Below, piece after piece: positions 1-10,173 of a DNA stretch of 64,000 nucleotides; within the stretch, counting starts at the first letter, position 1; every line of letters begins with the position of its first letter. This DNA comes from Paragorgia papillata. Lineage: Eukaryota > Cnidaria > Anthozoa > Scleralcyonacea > Coralliidae. The notes under the pieces were generated by a model, which saw only the letters and a list, made by a program, of their open reading frames with translations, did no database searches and had not been told where the DNA came from. The position numbers were made by a program, and so were the translations under genes. The stretch spans positions 930,001 to 994,000 of the forward strand of contig JAWNZC010000338.1 of NCBI GenBank assembly GCA_035771165.1. Reading direction: 5' to 3'.

Positions 1-92
1 CCGATACGGATGTGTTATCCAGAGCCGTGCTGAGAATGTGTTAATTTTCCAACACTGTCGCCTACGTTTCTAGAACTCCAGACATGATGGTT
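1..92 (+). repeat. R block, right-hand tail (copy cut by window edge)
   Basis: This stretch matches the last part of the R block seen again near 11.7, 13.8, 19.7, 24.8, 29.9 and 31.8 kb (the landmark is ATACGGATGTGTTATC followed by AGAGCC). The tandem array therefore continues to the left of the window. Confidence 0.8.
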
Positions 93-716
93 ACATTATG
101 ACAAGTAGTCCACGAGTGCTTGAGATGTCGTCAAACTCTAGAGCATGTATTGATGTTTACTGACACGAACAGATTAGTTAATATTTTTAACTATAGTTGA
201 ACTGAAACATGCCAATTGTGGTGCTTCAAAGAAAGATTTGTATCTATCTCCCGCAGAATTCAATCTCGTATTTTAATATAGCATGCAACCTACAACACAA
301 CAGCGTAGGAACGCAATAGGTTTTTATGCCGTGTTTACACAGGAAGCCTTCAGGAAGGCCAAAGTGTGTTTACACTACCAAAATCCAGGCCTTGTAGTGT
401 AAACAAGCCTTATATTATGAAATAGAGTGAAACACGCTCAGAAATGTTCTCGTTGAGAGGATTGTCTAACTGACGAGATTTATAGTGAGGTAGACAATGG
501 CGTCAGGGTGAATGGTGATGTTGATTGAACGTTCAATTTACCCAACAAAATATCTACCTAGTTTACAATCCTCATATAAGCGGTCGACATGTAGCAAGTC
601 TAATCAAACAGGTGTGTTTCAAAAGTTATGAAACTCTAGAGTTTGACGAGATCTCAAGCACTCGTGGACTATTTATCTTAATTTAAAATTCCTAATACAC
701 TTCACACAAAGGAAAA
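93..716 (+). mobile_element. E element, left end truncated
   Basis: Copy of the 655 bp E element (type copy 6355-7009). The right terminal inverted repeat, from CTCTAGAGTTTGACGAGATC to ACACAAAGGAAAA, is complete. The left inverted repeat starts only at ATTATGA because the R block is joined inside it. The interior carries the palindromic GTGTTTACAC/GTGTAAACA segment typical of E. No coding capacity is credible. Confidence 0.75.
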
Positions 717-1065
717 TAAGAATCTTTTAGTCGCTGCATGGAGAGGCCATTTCAACAAATCGTTCTGCACGTGTTACCACCGTAACAAAGGCGCCCCGAG
801 AGATGTATATAGCTTCCAACCACGTTGATAACTTGATCAAACACTTGAACTGGTTGTTGAAATAGTAGTGTTTTATGAAATCAAGCATGCTTTATAAAAT
901 CCAAGATATTTTATAAAATCAAGTATGCTTTACGAAAGCAAACACGCTTTATAAAATCGAAGATGTTTTATAAAGTCGATCTGTGCTATAGTGCATGTGT
1001 TATAGGAGGAAGGTACCTTGGATACGAGTTTGGATTCGAGTTCGACTTCGACTTCGAGTTGTATG
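717..1065 (+). repeat. S spacer block, right part missing
   Basis: The block starts like every S spacer (TTTTAGTCGCTGCATGGAG). It contains four to five imperfect units of about 20 bases around TTTATAAAATC (870-985) and a six-base TTCGAG/TTCGAC tandem (1025-1062). Homology to the other S copies stops at about 1065, where foreign sequence begins. Confidence 0.7.
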
Positions 1066-1070
1066 CAATA

Positions 1071-1166
1071 GATACAATATGAGCGGCCGAGCTGTATGGG
1101 ATTTACAAGGCGAGCCGAAGGCGAGCCATTGTAAATCCCATACAGTTCGGACGCGAATATTGTATC
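1071..1166. repeat. Foldback hairpin with GGCGAGCC loop
   Basis: The outer ends GATACAATAT and ATATTGTATC pair. The inner arms CTGTATGGGATTTACAA and TTGTAAATCCCATACAG are perfect complements. The apex is GGCGAGCC-GAA-GGCGAGCC. The hairpin sits exactly where homology to S is lost. Two hairpins with different arms but the same kind of loop occur at 39705-39808 and 55806-55940. Confidence 0.7.
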
Positions 1167-1689
1167 TGACTTGTGAAATGAAAAGATATACAGTATTTCA
1201 TAGAGTTTAGTACTTTCTTGAATGGAAATAAAACCATATATAAGCGATGTGTTTTTGTTTACTAATAAAGTATAGACGGTGAATTTTATATGTAAGAATG
1301 TTTGCACCAGTAAAGGTCTATTGATTTGCTTTTGTTGCTTGCAATGCTTTTTTGCCAAAGGGATGCCGCCTCATTAAATATTCAACTTATTATTTATTCA
1401 TAACCCTAATATCATTATTCATGCTTATATCATTATTTCTAAGGCTCCTTTGGGACTTTCTAACCCTAACTTCCCCCCTAAACCATAGCTGTTACTCAAC
1501 CCCCTGGTTTTCACTACGTCATACCGACTTATTATTTATGCATACGTCATTATTTCTCAGGCTCCTTTGGGACGTAGTAACCCTAACTTCCCCCCCCCCC
1601 AACTCTAGCTTTCATCCAACCCCCCGTGTAATACGTCATAACCGATAGCTCTCCGACTGATTTCCGAAGTTACGTCATTATCAAAAGGC

Positions 1690-2440
1690 ATTCGACTTAT
1701 ACTCCTTATAAGTAATAGTAATTACCTTTTCATTTATACACTTAAATCAAACGCCAGTTAGCACTTGTGGGACATGAAAGCATACAGAGCATGCGTACAG
1801 TAAACTTTAACAAAATAGACGTTCTTTACAAGGAACGAGAGAGAAATTGACAGAGACACTTTATATTTTTTATCTGAAACCATGTTTGGAGGAATATAGA
1901 GAGTTTGGAGCAATCTAAATGTCAATTTGGAATTAACTTGGCAATTTGTGAATTAACATGGCATAATAACACAAAAATAATACCACAATGTATCATTTGA
2001 ATCGTTTTTACCTCTACTATTCAAATTTTGGGTTTTCGAGTCTTGTCAGACAACCCATTTTGCAAATTATGCTAATATATGCTAATTACTATTATTAATA
2101 ATATTATAATCCAAAAAATGTTAAATATTTAACCAGAAAATGACTTTACCACCAAATTTGTTCAAGTAAAATGAAAAGCAGCATTTCACAAATTCAAATT
2201 GAAAAAATTAAAGCAATACAATATAAAGGAAATATTATATTGATTTTTTATGATTTTCCATTGAGACCCCCCATTGTGACACCCCATTGTGCCCGCGCGC
2301 GATCATATAACTTATTTTGACATTTACAAATTAAAACGGAATTATACAAGAACATACGACCATAATACATCCGTAAGATCGTCTTTAAGTCAGCTATTCA
2401 GATTTTAAGTTATTTTGCGTGATATTTACTCCTGTTTGCC
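1690..2440. other. AT-rich interior of the 3.7 kb element, no gene seen
   Basis: No ORF with family resemblance and no clear repeat was found. Composition is strongly AT-rich apart from a short GCCCGCGCGCG at about 2291. Confidence 0.5.
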
Positions 2441-2448
2441 ATTACAAC

Positions 2449-2503
2449 GCCGACAACTCGCCGACAACTCGCCGACAACTCGCCGACAACTCGCCGACGA
2501 CTC
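2449..2503 (+). repeat. 11-bp tandem repeat, 5 units
   Basis: The unit GCCGACAACTC is repeated four times perfectly, and a fifth unit has one change (GACGACTC). Confidence 0.9.
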
Positions 2504-2924
2504 TCGGCAAATTTTGTTCGATAAACTCAGCGTGATTTATATTGTGCAAAATTTTGTTTCATCAAAGCAAAGACCATCGTACCATCTCTCTCAACCAACG
2601 CTAGTTACTTTGTCCTAACAAAAAATGTTCGTGATTATTTATGCTTAGATTTCGTCAAATGAAAGAAACCAGTATTACAGAAACTAGTGTACTCCTACAA
2701 TCAATCTAAACACCATAGTATTGGAATGACACCAATTATAAGCTAAGAATTAAAGTTACTGTTGAATCGTTGAAACATTATCTTCTGTACTATGCTGAAG
2801 TTCAATAAAATATTTACAAATAATGTATATGTCTTTCTGATATTCCTTTGGTACAGGTTAGATGTATAAGTTACCGCGGGTGGTGGGGATATCTTTGGTG
2901 GCACCTCCGGGGTATTGGTAGCAT

Positions 2925-3030
2925 CTTTGGGGGTGCCCCAGGGTGATGGGGGTATCTTTGAACGGGCCAAAAGGCCTAAACGGGCCAAAAAAGGCGAAAT
3001 AGGGCCTAAACGGGCCTAATAAAAGCATCT
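2925..3030 (+). repeat. Short tandem motif CCTAAACGGGCC
   Basis: The motif GGCCTAAACGGGCC, with AAAA-rich linkers, recurs irregularly three to four times. No function can be read from it. Confidence 0.5.
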
Positions 3031-3060
3031 AACATGCCAAAAAATGTCAAATGCTTTCTG

Positions 3061-3480
3061 TCATTGCTCGAGTAAACAACTAAACATGGGTCGCACACGT
3101 TTAGTTTTCGCAACTAAACATGAGTCGTCAATTTCCACCGGCTCAACCATTGTCTCTGTAGCGTCTTGAGAGTATTTATTATTGTATCTTTGGTTTCGTA
3201 ATTTCAACGCCTGCATCGCTTCGTTGAACTCTATCCAAATATGTTCGTCGACGTTTGTCCTGGTCTCTTCGTAGCACGATCTCCATTGCTCCTCATCTGT
3301 TAGGCAACTGTATTGTTTCTGACTAGGATGGTTAGTCCTACAACCGTAGCACTTTTCATGACAAAGCTTCGAATATTCTTCCCACAAAGTTTCATTGTAA
3401 ATAGCTTCGAACATTGAAAACAATTTTTCATATAAACCCTCCATCTCTGCGGTCTTACTCCAACAGCAAATAGTAAGCAA
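3061..3480 (-). CDS. Cysteine-rich protein of unknown family, inside the 3.7 kb element
   Basis: 139-residue open frame with ordinary, non-repetitive amino-acid composition. The most characteristic part is CHEKCYGCRTNHPSQKQYSC at about residues 40-60: four cysteines and two histidines in a possible metal-binding arrangement, followed by a charged helical stretch (EEQWRSCYEE, WIEFNEAMQALKLRNQRY). No signal peptide or membrane segment is apparent. It lies between the inverted repeats of a mobile element, so it is probably cargo or an accessory gene of that element. The first ATG may not be the true start: the LYEKLFSMFEAIYNE segment from about residue 15 could follow a later Met. I do not recognise the family and assign no function. 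Confidence 0.45.
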   Translation of the reverse strand: MLTICCWSKTAEMEGLYEKLFSMFEAIYNETLWEEYSKLCHEKCYGCRTNHPSQKQYSCLTDEEQWRSCYEETRTNVDEHIWIEFNEAMQALKLRNQRYNNKYSQDATETMVEPVEIDDSCLVAKTKRVRPMFSCLLEQ

Positions 3481-3608
3481 ATGATACGCCGAGAAAACCG
3501 ACGTCGTGAATAAGCATATTAATTAGGATTTCTTTGTCTAAGCTCTGACGTCGCCCAAACTCGCCCAGACACGTTCTTTTGTTTAAATTGCTAAGGAGTC
3601 ATTAACAC

Positions 3609-3985
3609 CAATAGAGCGTTTCCACTCACGTGATCGGTGGCCCCATTGGGGTGGTGAAACAATACGAAATATTTGAATAAGAAAGAGCTAATTCCCATAC
3701 CGTACACCAATATGGCCGCCATTTCATTGTTTTGGTACACCAATATGGCCGCCGTGACGTCAGATGAAAACACTCTATAGTGTACATGGACTTAAACATT
3801 GCACTCAGCCATTCTATAGAGCGTTTTCATCTGACGTCACGGCGGCCATATTGGTGTACCAAAACAATGAAATGGCGGCCATATTGGTGTACGGTATGGA
3901 AATTAGCTCTTTCTTATACAAATATTTCGTATTGTTTCACCACCCCCATGGGGCCACCGATCACGTGAGTGAAAACGGTCTATAG
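3609..3985. mobile_element. Foldback MITE, about 377 bp, nested in the 3.7 kb element
   Basis: The two halves are near-complete reverse complements (3609-3778 and 3817-3985). Ends read CAATAGAGCGTTTCCACTCA on the left and, reversed, CTATAGACCGTTTTCACTCA on the right. Each arm contains two copies of GCGGCCATATTGGTGTAC. The short loop is GTGTACATGGACTTAAACAT-like. No coding function. The start-to-stop frames inside it are by-products of the palindrome. Confidence 0.75.
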
Positions 3986-4202
3986 ACAAATAATATTTCG
4001 TCTGTACCTTACGTTGTTAGTTTCTCGATTCGATTGCTCATACTCGCGACTTCTCGATTGACTTTACGAGTACGGCAAACCGTTCCGTGTTTACACAACG
4101 GTTTTGGACTTTCGAAGACATCTCCTCAATCTAAGTATTAGTAATCAATGGTTACTGCTTGTTGTCAACAAAGGTTTAGTTGTTGCGGTGTTTTTCTTCA
4201 TA

Positions 4203-4622
4203 ATGAGTGAAGAACAGTACGAAGAAGAAAATAAAGAATGGAGACGAGCGATAAACCTTCGACTTTACCTACGGGATCATCAGCTTATAGAAAACCGCAG
4301 GGACGAAGATTTAAACACACAATTACTTCGAGCATAAACACTCTTAAAACTAAAGAAAAGAAAGACACTTCAGAGAATGGTCATATTATGTCAAGACAAA
4401 GTGATAGAGCCTTGGTGTCTGAATGAAAAGCAGACATTTGAAAAACGGTGCTCTTATCGTAACGATAAAATATCATATTGGTTAACAATTTATGCTAATA
4501 TGCAACTGGAGAAAAGAAGGAGAAGAAGAGAATCTACGCTAGTACGATTTCCCGAGGCTTATACCGAGCGGATATTCGAACAGTCAAGGGATATGTTATA
4601 CGAAGAGACTAAGCAGTTTTAG
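4203..4622 (+). CDS. Overlapping small ORFs, unknown, possibly a decayed gene of the 3.7 kb element
   Basis: Three overlapping plus-strand frames cover this stretch: 4203-4337 (44 residues, starting MSEEQYEEENKEW), 4238-4426 (62 residues) and 4377-4622 (81 residues, Arg-rich centre EKRRRRRES, ending EETKQF). The composition is acidic then basic and looks protein-like, but no frame stays open throughout. Either short introns or one or two frameshifts separate the pieces. No recognised family. Confidence 0.3.
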
Positions 4623-5089
4623 AGATGTTAATCGTTTAATCGAAACAGAAACATTAGTGCTTATACAAACTTTTGAAAAGTAAATGTACTGCCCAGGGGG
4701 ACTAAGAAGTTTATCTGCAAACATTGCAAATAATCGTTTACACTTAGAGACGCCGAACGCTAAAGACTTTCTTCATTCATTCTGCGATTAACAGCGAGTG
4801 ATTGAAAATAATAGTTAGGGTTACTACGTCCCAAAGGAGCCTGAGAAATAATGACGTATGCATAAATAATAAGTCGGTATGACGTAGTGAAAACCAGGGG
4901 CGTTGAGTAACAGCTATGGGTTAGGGGGGAAGTTAGGGTTAGGAAGTCCCAAAAGAGCCTTAGAAATAATGATATAAGCATAAATAAAGATATTAGGGTT
5001 AGGAGGTCTCAAACGAGCCTGAGAATGAATAAATAATAAGTTGAATATTTAATGAGGCGGCATCCCTTTGGCCGCCATAACGGGGGTAT

Positions 5090-5597
5090 CACTACTCCTA
5101 TACTACACCAAGAAAAACAATGTTGTAGCCTTGTTGTGTTTACTAGTTAGGTACGACCTAACCAAATCACAACCTAAATACAACATTACGCGTACGCTCA
5201 CCTTGTGTATTAGCTGGGATATATGGCCTTGCGCAAACACATAACACAAGACAAAAGAGAATTTAAATCCTATTTATTACCAATGTGACACTCCATGTTA
5301 TTGTAAAAGCAGAAATATTTTTGAGTGCTAATATACTATCCTAGGTGCATGCATGTGAGTGTACATTTATAATCTTTGCCATGACAAAGGCATTATTATT
5401 AATTCAGGACTAAATGGTAAAACTTTAAGTTGTTGCACAATAATTTCTAACACACACTATAGCTAGTAAAATACTGATGATTTTATCCTAGAAACTGAAA
5501 CAACATAGCTATATTCTAATTTAGAGTTCAATGCTTTATTAAAAGTACTTTAGAAAGTGTTCCAGAATATCAGCAGTAAAATGCGAAGATATCAGCA
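5090..5597. other. 3' flank of T1: array homology resumes
   Basis: From CTATACTACACCAAG onward this is the conserved 3' flank found downstream of every T gene. On the minus strand it holds the AATAAA signal (TTTATT at 5535-5540) 58 bases after the T1 stop. No gene of its own. Confidence 0.7.
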
Positions 5598-6207
5598 TCA
5601 CTCATAGCTAGTCATGAGGTGATTCGAACGAGCTATTAGCGGGCCATATGTCCCCTGAAGTTGGCTCACTAAAACCTTCTTCTTTGCTGGCACTTCAACG
5701 TCAGCCTCAACTACTGTAGTTTCACTCCAGGTAGCAGATGATGACTTGGACCATTGTCTTGAAAACTTTACACTTTGTTTTGAGCCAATGGAAAGAGGAC
5801 CTTTTCCAAAGTTGATACCCATCTCTTCAGAGATTTCTAGAGTCAGTGTGGTGGAGCTGCCTTCGGTGACAGAGGTTCCAACAATATGTTTGTACCTGAA
5901 TGTTGTAGGCAGATCCAGGTCATTCTTCATGCTGGCTACGACTTCATCAATCCATGTAGTGATTACGATAACGAACACTTTCTAGAAGGATGGTATCGCC
6001 AGATCCTTCGTGCACTAGAAATCTGGCCCACACAGCATTTGGCACAGCTGTGTAGTTGCACTGAGTGACATGAACCTCGTATGAATGGTGGCAATTTGCG
6101 TAGGATCCATCGTATCTCTTTGACTGCAAAGTAATAATTCGTCCAATAATTTCATCTCGTTTTACGCTCATGATAAAATGTCGACAGATCGAACTCAACA
6201 GCTTCAA
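5598..6207 (-). pseudogene. T1: aerolysin-like gene, internally deleted
   Basis: Seventh and leftmost copy of the aerolysin-like family. Compared with T3, about 250 bases are missing between CGACTTCAT and TCCATGTAG (near 5950), removing most of trefoil repeats 2 and 3. The join also changes the reading frame: the N-terminal part ends at a stop right after the NHYMD segment and the pore-module part continues in another frame. Promoter (TATA at 6270-6276) and AATAAA are still present. The surviving part carries private changes (for example YANCHHSYE), so this is an older, diverging copy. It is not expected to encode a working protein. Confidence 0.85.
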
Positions 6208-6269
6208 GAGTATAATGAACCACTATCCTTTCAGCCTTTTGGACTGAATGGCGTGAGAAAGAGAGCAGT

Positions 6270-6276
6270 TTTTATA
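6270..6276 (-). promoter_or_regulatory. TATA box of T1 pseudogene
   Basis: TATAAAA on the minus strand, same place as in the intact copies. Confidence 0.6.
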
Positions 6277-6354
6277 ACCCCTTTTTCTATGCACTGACAT
6301 GCGCATCCTGATAATTTTAATGCACATGCCCTAAACCTGCCTGGAATGCCTTTG

Positions 6355-7009
6355 TTTTCCTTTGTGTGAAGTGTATTAGGAATTTTAAATTATGATAAGT
6401 AGTCCACGAGTGCTTGAGATCTCGTCAAACTCTAGAGCATGTTTTGATGTTTACTGACACGAACAGTTTAGCTAATATTTTTAACTATAGTTGAACTGAA
6501 ACATCCCAATGGCGTTGCTTCAAAGAAAGATTTGTATCGATCTCCCGCAGAATTCATTCTCGTATTTTAATATAGCATGCAACCTACAACACAACAGCGT
6601 AGGAACGCAATATGTTTTTATGCCGTGTTTACACTGCAAGCCTTGGCAATGCCAAAGTGTGTTTACACTACCAAAATCCTGGCCTTGTAGTCTAAACACG
6701 TCTTATATTATGAAATATAGTGAAACACGCTCAGAAATGTTCTCGTTGAGAGGATTGTCTAACTGACGAAATTTATAGTGAGGTAGACAATGGCGTCAGG
6801 GTGAATGGTGATGTTGAGTGAACGTTCAATTTACCCAACAAAATATCTACCTACTTTACAATCCTCATATGAGCGGTCGACATGTAGCAAGTCTAATCAA
6901 ACAGGTGTGTTTCAAAAGTTACGAAACTCTAGAGTTTGACGAGATCTCAAGCACTCGTGGACTATTTATCTTAATTTAAAATTCCTAATACACTTCACAC
7001 AAAGGAAAA
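6355..7009. mobile_element. E element, complete type copy (655 bp, 82 bp inverted repeats)
   Basis: The ends TTTTCCTTTGTGTGAAGTGT and, reversed, the same sequence define inverted repeats of about 82 bases with only two mismatches, reaching the palindrome CTCTAGAG. The interior has no convincing gene: its 85-residue frame is open in most copies, but the translation is not protein-like and it spans a palindromic segment built on GTGTTTACAC. E lies about 80 bases upstream of the T promoters in all copies. It resembles a non-autonomous DNA transposon, but no target-site duplication could be confirmed. Confidence 0.7.
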
Positions 7010-7019
7010 TAATAATCTT

Positions 7020-7352
7020 TTAGGGGCCGAATACATGGGGAAATTTCAGCCCGGGCTGACATTTCAGCCCGGCTACTGAGGTACGGAAAAGAGGAGAATG
7101 ATTTGAATAAGAAACGCTAAGTGTGGAAATCAGCCAAGTTGTCACAAACATGCAGCATAAAACAAACATATTTAGATGTGTATTTCAAATAAACCATTTT
7201 TATTACTTCTTTATCGCTTTTCACAAGGCATTTTTCTGTATTCCACACTTCGTGTTTCTTATTCAAAACATTCACTCCCTCTTTTCCATCCCCCAGTTGC
7301 TGGGCTGAAATCTCAGCCCGGGCTGAAATTTCCCCATGTATTCGGCCCCTTA
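7020..7352. mobile_element. PIF/Harbinger-like MITE with TTA target-site duplication
   Basis: The element itself is 7023-7349 (327 bp). Its ends are GGGGCCGAATACATGGGG and the exact reverse complement, with inverted repeats of about 54 bases containing CAGCCCGGGCTGA. TTA stands on both sides (7020-7022 and 7350-7352). The matching spacers near 712, 15401, 20458, 25543, 32547 and 35537 have the empty site CTTTTAGTCGC, which proves insertion. A 3-bp TTA duplication with G-rich ends fits the PIF/Harbinger superfamily. No ORF for a transposase. Confidence 0.85.
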
Positions 7353-8215
7353 GTCGCTGCATGGAGAGGCCATTTCAACAAATCGTTCTGCACGTTTGAC
7401 CACCGTAACTAAGGCGCCCCGAGAGATGTATAGCTTCCAACCGCGTTGATAACGTGATCAAACACTTGAACTGGTTGTTGAAATAGTAGTGTTTTATGAA
7501 ATCAAACATGCTTTATAAAATCCAAGATGTTTAATAAAATCAAGTATGCTTTACGAAAGCAAACACGCTTTATAAACTCGAAGATGTTTTATAAAGTCGA
7601 TCTGTGCTATAGTGCATGTGTTATAGGAGGAAGGTACCTTGGATTCGAGTTTGGATTCGAGTTCGACTTCGACTTCGACTTCGAGTTGTATATTTCGTTT
7701 TATTTCTGGCACATGATATTAGAGTTTACCCCTTATAACTCATATGACAAGTCCCAAAGAAAAACACCCCAACCCATTTCCTAACCCTAGTTATTAAACA
7801 CATTTTACTGGCAACACGAGACGAAAACTTAGGCCCCGTTCACACAGGCGGGTGGGCGTGAAGTGATGATCTCGCCATATGCGGACGACAATAATATACG
7901 TGCATCGTGACCAATAATTACGGTATTTGCAAAGTTTTAGAAGTTTTTGAACTGTTTGGACGTGCACCAGGCGCTTAGTTAAACAAGACGAAATCCAAAG
8001 GTCTTTGGCTAAGGTTTTCAGAACGTGCATGCCAGTTAATGTAATATAACTTCCTACCAATTTTTTGAATAACGTTAATTAATTAAACACGACCTTTCGA
8101 ATGCTTCTCCACTGTATAACTTTTATTCTAAAGTTCGCATCAGATTGTTGATTAGAAAGGCCGGTTCTTAAGCTAAGATCCCTCTACGTTTATTTGTAAA
8201 AAGACTTGTATCTAG
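7353..8215. repeat. S spacer block (type copy)
   Basis: It contains imperfect units of about 20 bases around TTTATAAAATC (7490-7600), a GATTCGAGTTTG/TTCGAC run (7640-7688), AGGCCCCGTTCACACAGG (7830-7850) and an AT-rich 3' half. An 88-residue minus-strand frame (7794-8060) is conserved in S2-S5 but broken in S6-S7, so I treat it as non-coding. Confidence 0.65.
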
Positions 8216-8652
8216 ATACCTATACTACACCAAGAAAAACAATGTTGCAGCCTTGTTGTGTTTACTAGTTAGGCACGACCTAACCAAATCACAAGCTAAA
8301 TACAACATTACGCGTACGCTCACCTTGTGTGTTAGCTGGGATATATGGCCTTGCGCAAACACATAACACAAGACAAAAGCGAATTTAAATCCTCTTTATT
8401 ACCAATGAGACACTCCATGTTATTGTAAAAGCAGAAATATTTTTGAGTGCTAATATACTATCCTAGGTGCATGAATGTGAGTGTACATTTAGAATCTTTG
8501 CCATGACAAAGGCATTATTATTCAGGACTAAATGGTAAAACTTTAATTTGTTGCACAATAATTTCTAACACACACTATAGCTAGTAAAATACTGATGATT
8601 TTATCCTAGAAACTGTAACAACATAGCTATATACTAATTTAGAGTTCAATGC

Positions 8653-8658
8653 TTTATT
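8653..8658 (-). promoter_or_regulatory. AATAAA polyadenylation signal of T2
   Basis: TTTATT on the plus strand, 58 bases beyond the stop of the T2 pseudogene. Confidence 0.6.
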
Positions 8659-8715
8659 AAAAGTACTTTAGAAAGTTTTCCAGAATATGAGCAGTAAAAT
8701 GCGAAGATATCAGCA

Positions 8716-9563
8716 TCACTCATAGCTAGTCATGAGGTGATTTGAATGAGCTATTAGCGGGCCATATGTCCCCTGGAGTTGGCTCACAAGAACCTTCTTC
8801 TTTGCTGGCACTTCAACGTCAGCCTCAACTACTGTAGTTTCACTCCAGGTAGTAGATGATGACTTGGACCATTGTGTTGAAAACTTTACACTTTGTTTTG
8901 AGCCAATGGAAAGAGGACCTTTTCCAAAGTTGATACCCATCTCTTCAGAGATTTCTAGAGTCAGTGTGGTGGAGCTGCCTGCGGTGACAGAGGTTCCAAC
9001 AGTATGTTTGTACCTGAATGTTGTAGGCAGATCCAGGTCATTCTTCATGCTGGCTACGACTTCATAGCCATCTTTTATTCCCTGTCCAGGGCCAATCGCA
9101 AGGCGCCACTCGGCCCATATTGCAGATGGTTTGCCATTAGTGACATGGCAGACCCCACTGTTGTGAGCATCAAGATACGATTTTTCGTAGCGAATAGATT
9201 CCAAGGCAACTATGTCATCACCGCTCACATTGACCATTCGCCACTTAGCCCAATCTTCACCGGGTTGGCAGAATGTGTGAGGTGGATTTTACCAGAGTGG
9301 TGAGCATCCATGTAGTGATTACGATAACGAACACTTTCTAGAAGGATGGTATCGCCAGATCCTTCGTGGACTAGAAATCTGGTCCACACAGCATTTGGCA
9401 CATCTGTGTAGTTGCACTGAGTGACATGAACCTCGTATGAATGGTGGCAATTTGCGTAGGATCCATCGTATCTCTTTGACTGCAAAGTAATAATTCGTCC
9501 AATAATTTCATCTCGTTTTACGCTCATGATAAAATGTCGACAGATCGAACTCAACAGCTTCAA
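8716..9563 (-). pseudogene. T2: aerolysin-like gene, 7-base deletion
   Basis: Nearly full-length copy of the family, but the AGTAGGC found in T3-T7 is missing at about 9261/9262, in the linker between trefoil repeats 2 and 3 (around residue 101-103). The frame shifts there: the N-terminal 112-residue frame runs into unrelated residues and a second frame of 173 residues carries repeat 3 and the pore module to the normal end. The rest is very close to T3-T5, so the lesion looks recent. Promoter (TATA 9626-9632) and AATAAA are intact, so it may still be transcribed. Confidence 0.85.
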
Positions 9564-9625
9564 GAGTATAATGATCCACTATCCTTTCAGCCTTTTAGAC
9601 CGAATGGCGTGAGAAAGAGAGCAGT

Positions 9626-9632
9626 TTTTATA
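9626..9632 (-). promoter_or_regulatory. TATA box of T2 pseudogene
   Basis: TATAAAA on the minus strand, 63 bases upstream of the ATG. Confidence 0.6.
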
Positions 9633-9710
9633 ACCCCTTCTTCTATGCACTGACATGCGCATCCTGAAAATTTTAATGCACATGCACTAAACCTGCCTGT
9701 AATGCCTTTG

Positions 9711-10173
9711 TTTTCCTTTGTGTGAAGTGCATAAGGAATTTTAAATTATGATAAGTAGTCCACAAGTGCTTGAGATCTCGTCAAACTCTAGAGCATGTTT
9801 TGATGTTTACTGACATGAACAGTTTAGTTAATATTTTTAACTATAGTTGTACTGAAACATCCCAATGGCGGTGCTTCAAAGAAAGATTTGTATCGATCTC
9901 CCGCACAATTCAATCTCGTATTTTAATATAGCATGCAACCTACAACACAAAAGCGTAGGAACGCAATAGGCTTTTATGCCGTGTTTACACAGCAAGCCTT
10001 CAGCAAGGCCTTGTAGTGTAAACACGCCTTATATTATAAATATAGTGAAACACGCCCAGAAATGTTCTCGTTGAGAGCATTGTCTAACTGACGAGATTTA
10101 TAGTGAGGTAGACAATGGCGTCAGGGTGATTGGTGATGTTGATTGAACGTTCAATTTACCCAACAAAATATCT
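9711..10173. mobile_element. E element, left part only
   Basis: The left inverted repeat and about 460 bases of E end at CAACAAAATATCT. After that, R sequence starts with CCTCATATG, a motif also present further on in full E copies, suggesting a deletion between short repeats. Confidence 0.7.

Larger units (their letters stand above)
1354..5072. mobile_element. 3.7 kb DNA element with about 230-260 bp inverted repeats, unknown superfamily
   Basis: Positions 1354-1600 reappear as the reverse complement at about 4812-5072, both ends starting GCCAAAGGGATGCCGCCTC. The inverted repeats contain two or three copies of a sub-unit with AGGCTCCTTTGGGAC next to AACCCTAAC, a motif resembling telomeric repeat. 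The right copy has one extra sub-unit of about 34 bases. Inside are a 139-residue ORF (minus), overlapping plus-strand ORFs and a nested foldback (3609-3985). No transposase is recognised, so this may be a non-autonomous or new element type. It replaces part of the S spacer of the array. Confidence 0.6.

Noticed and set aside
4760..4981. Frames in the 3.7 kb element ends (also 1352-1648)
   Set aside because: Both are translations of the same inverted repeat and its sub-units, not genes.
4810..5040. TTAGGG-like strings, possible internal telomere
   Set aside because: They are single motifs inside longer sub-units of an inverted repeat, not a tandem hexamer array.
5473..5505. CTGATGA followed by GAAAC in the T gene 3' flank (also 8590, 16620, 21680, 26760), hammerhead-like
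   Set aside because: The intervening TTTTATCCTA cannot form stem II and no stem I or III partners are present.
6509..6766. 85-codon frame in the E element, repeated in most copies
   Set aside because: It spans the GTGTTTACAC palindrome, is interrupted in the E-left copies and shows no protein-like features.
7794..8060. 88-residue minus-strand frame in the S spacer, repeated in S2-S5
   Set aside because: Its conservation follows from the block being duplicated. It is broken in S6 and S7, overlaps AT-rich repeat DNA and has no motif.
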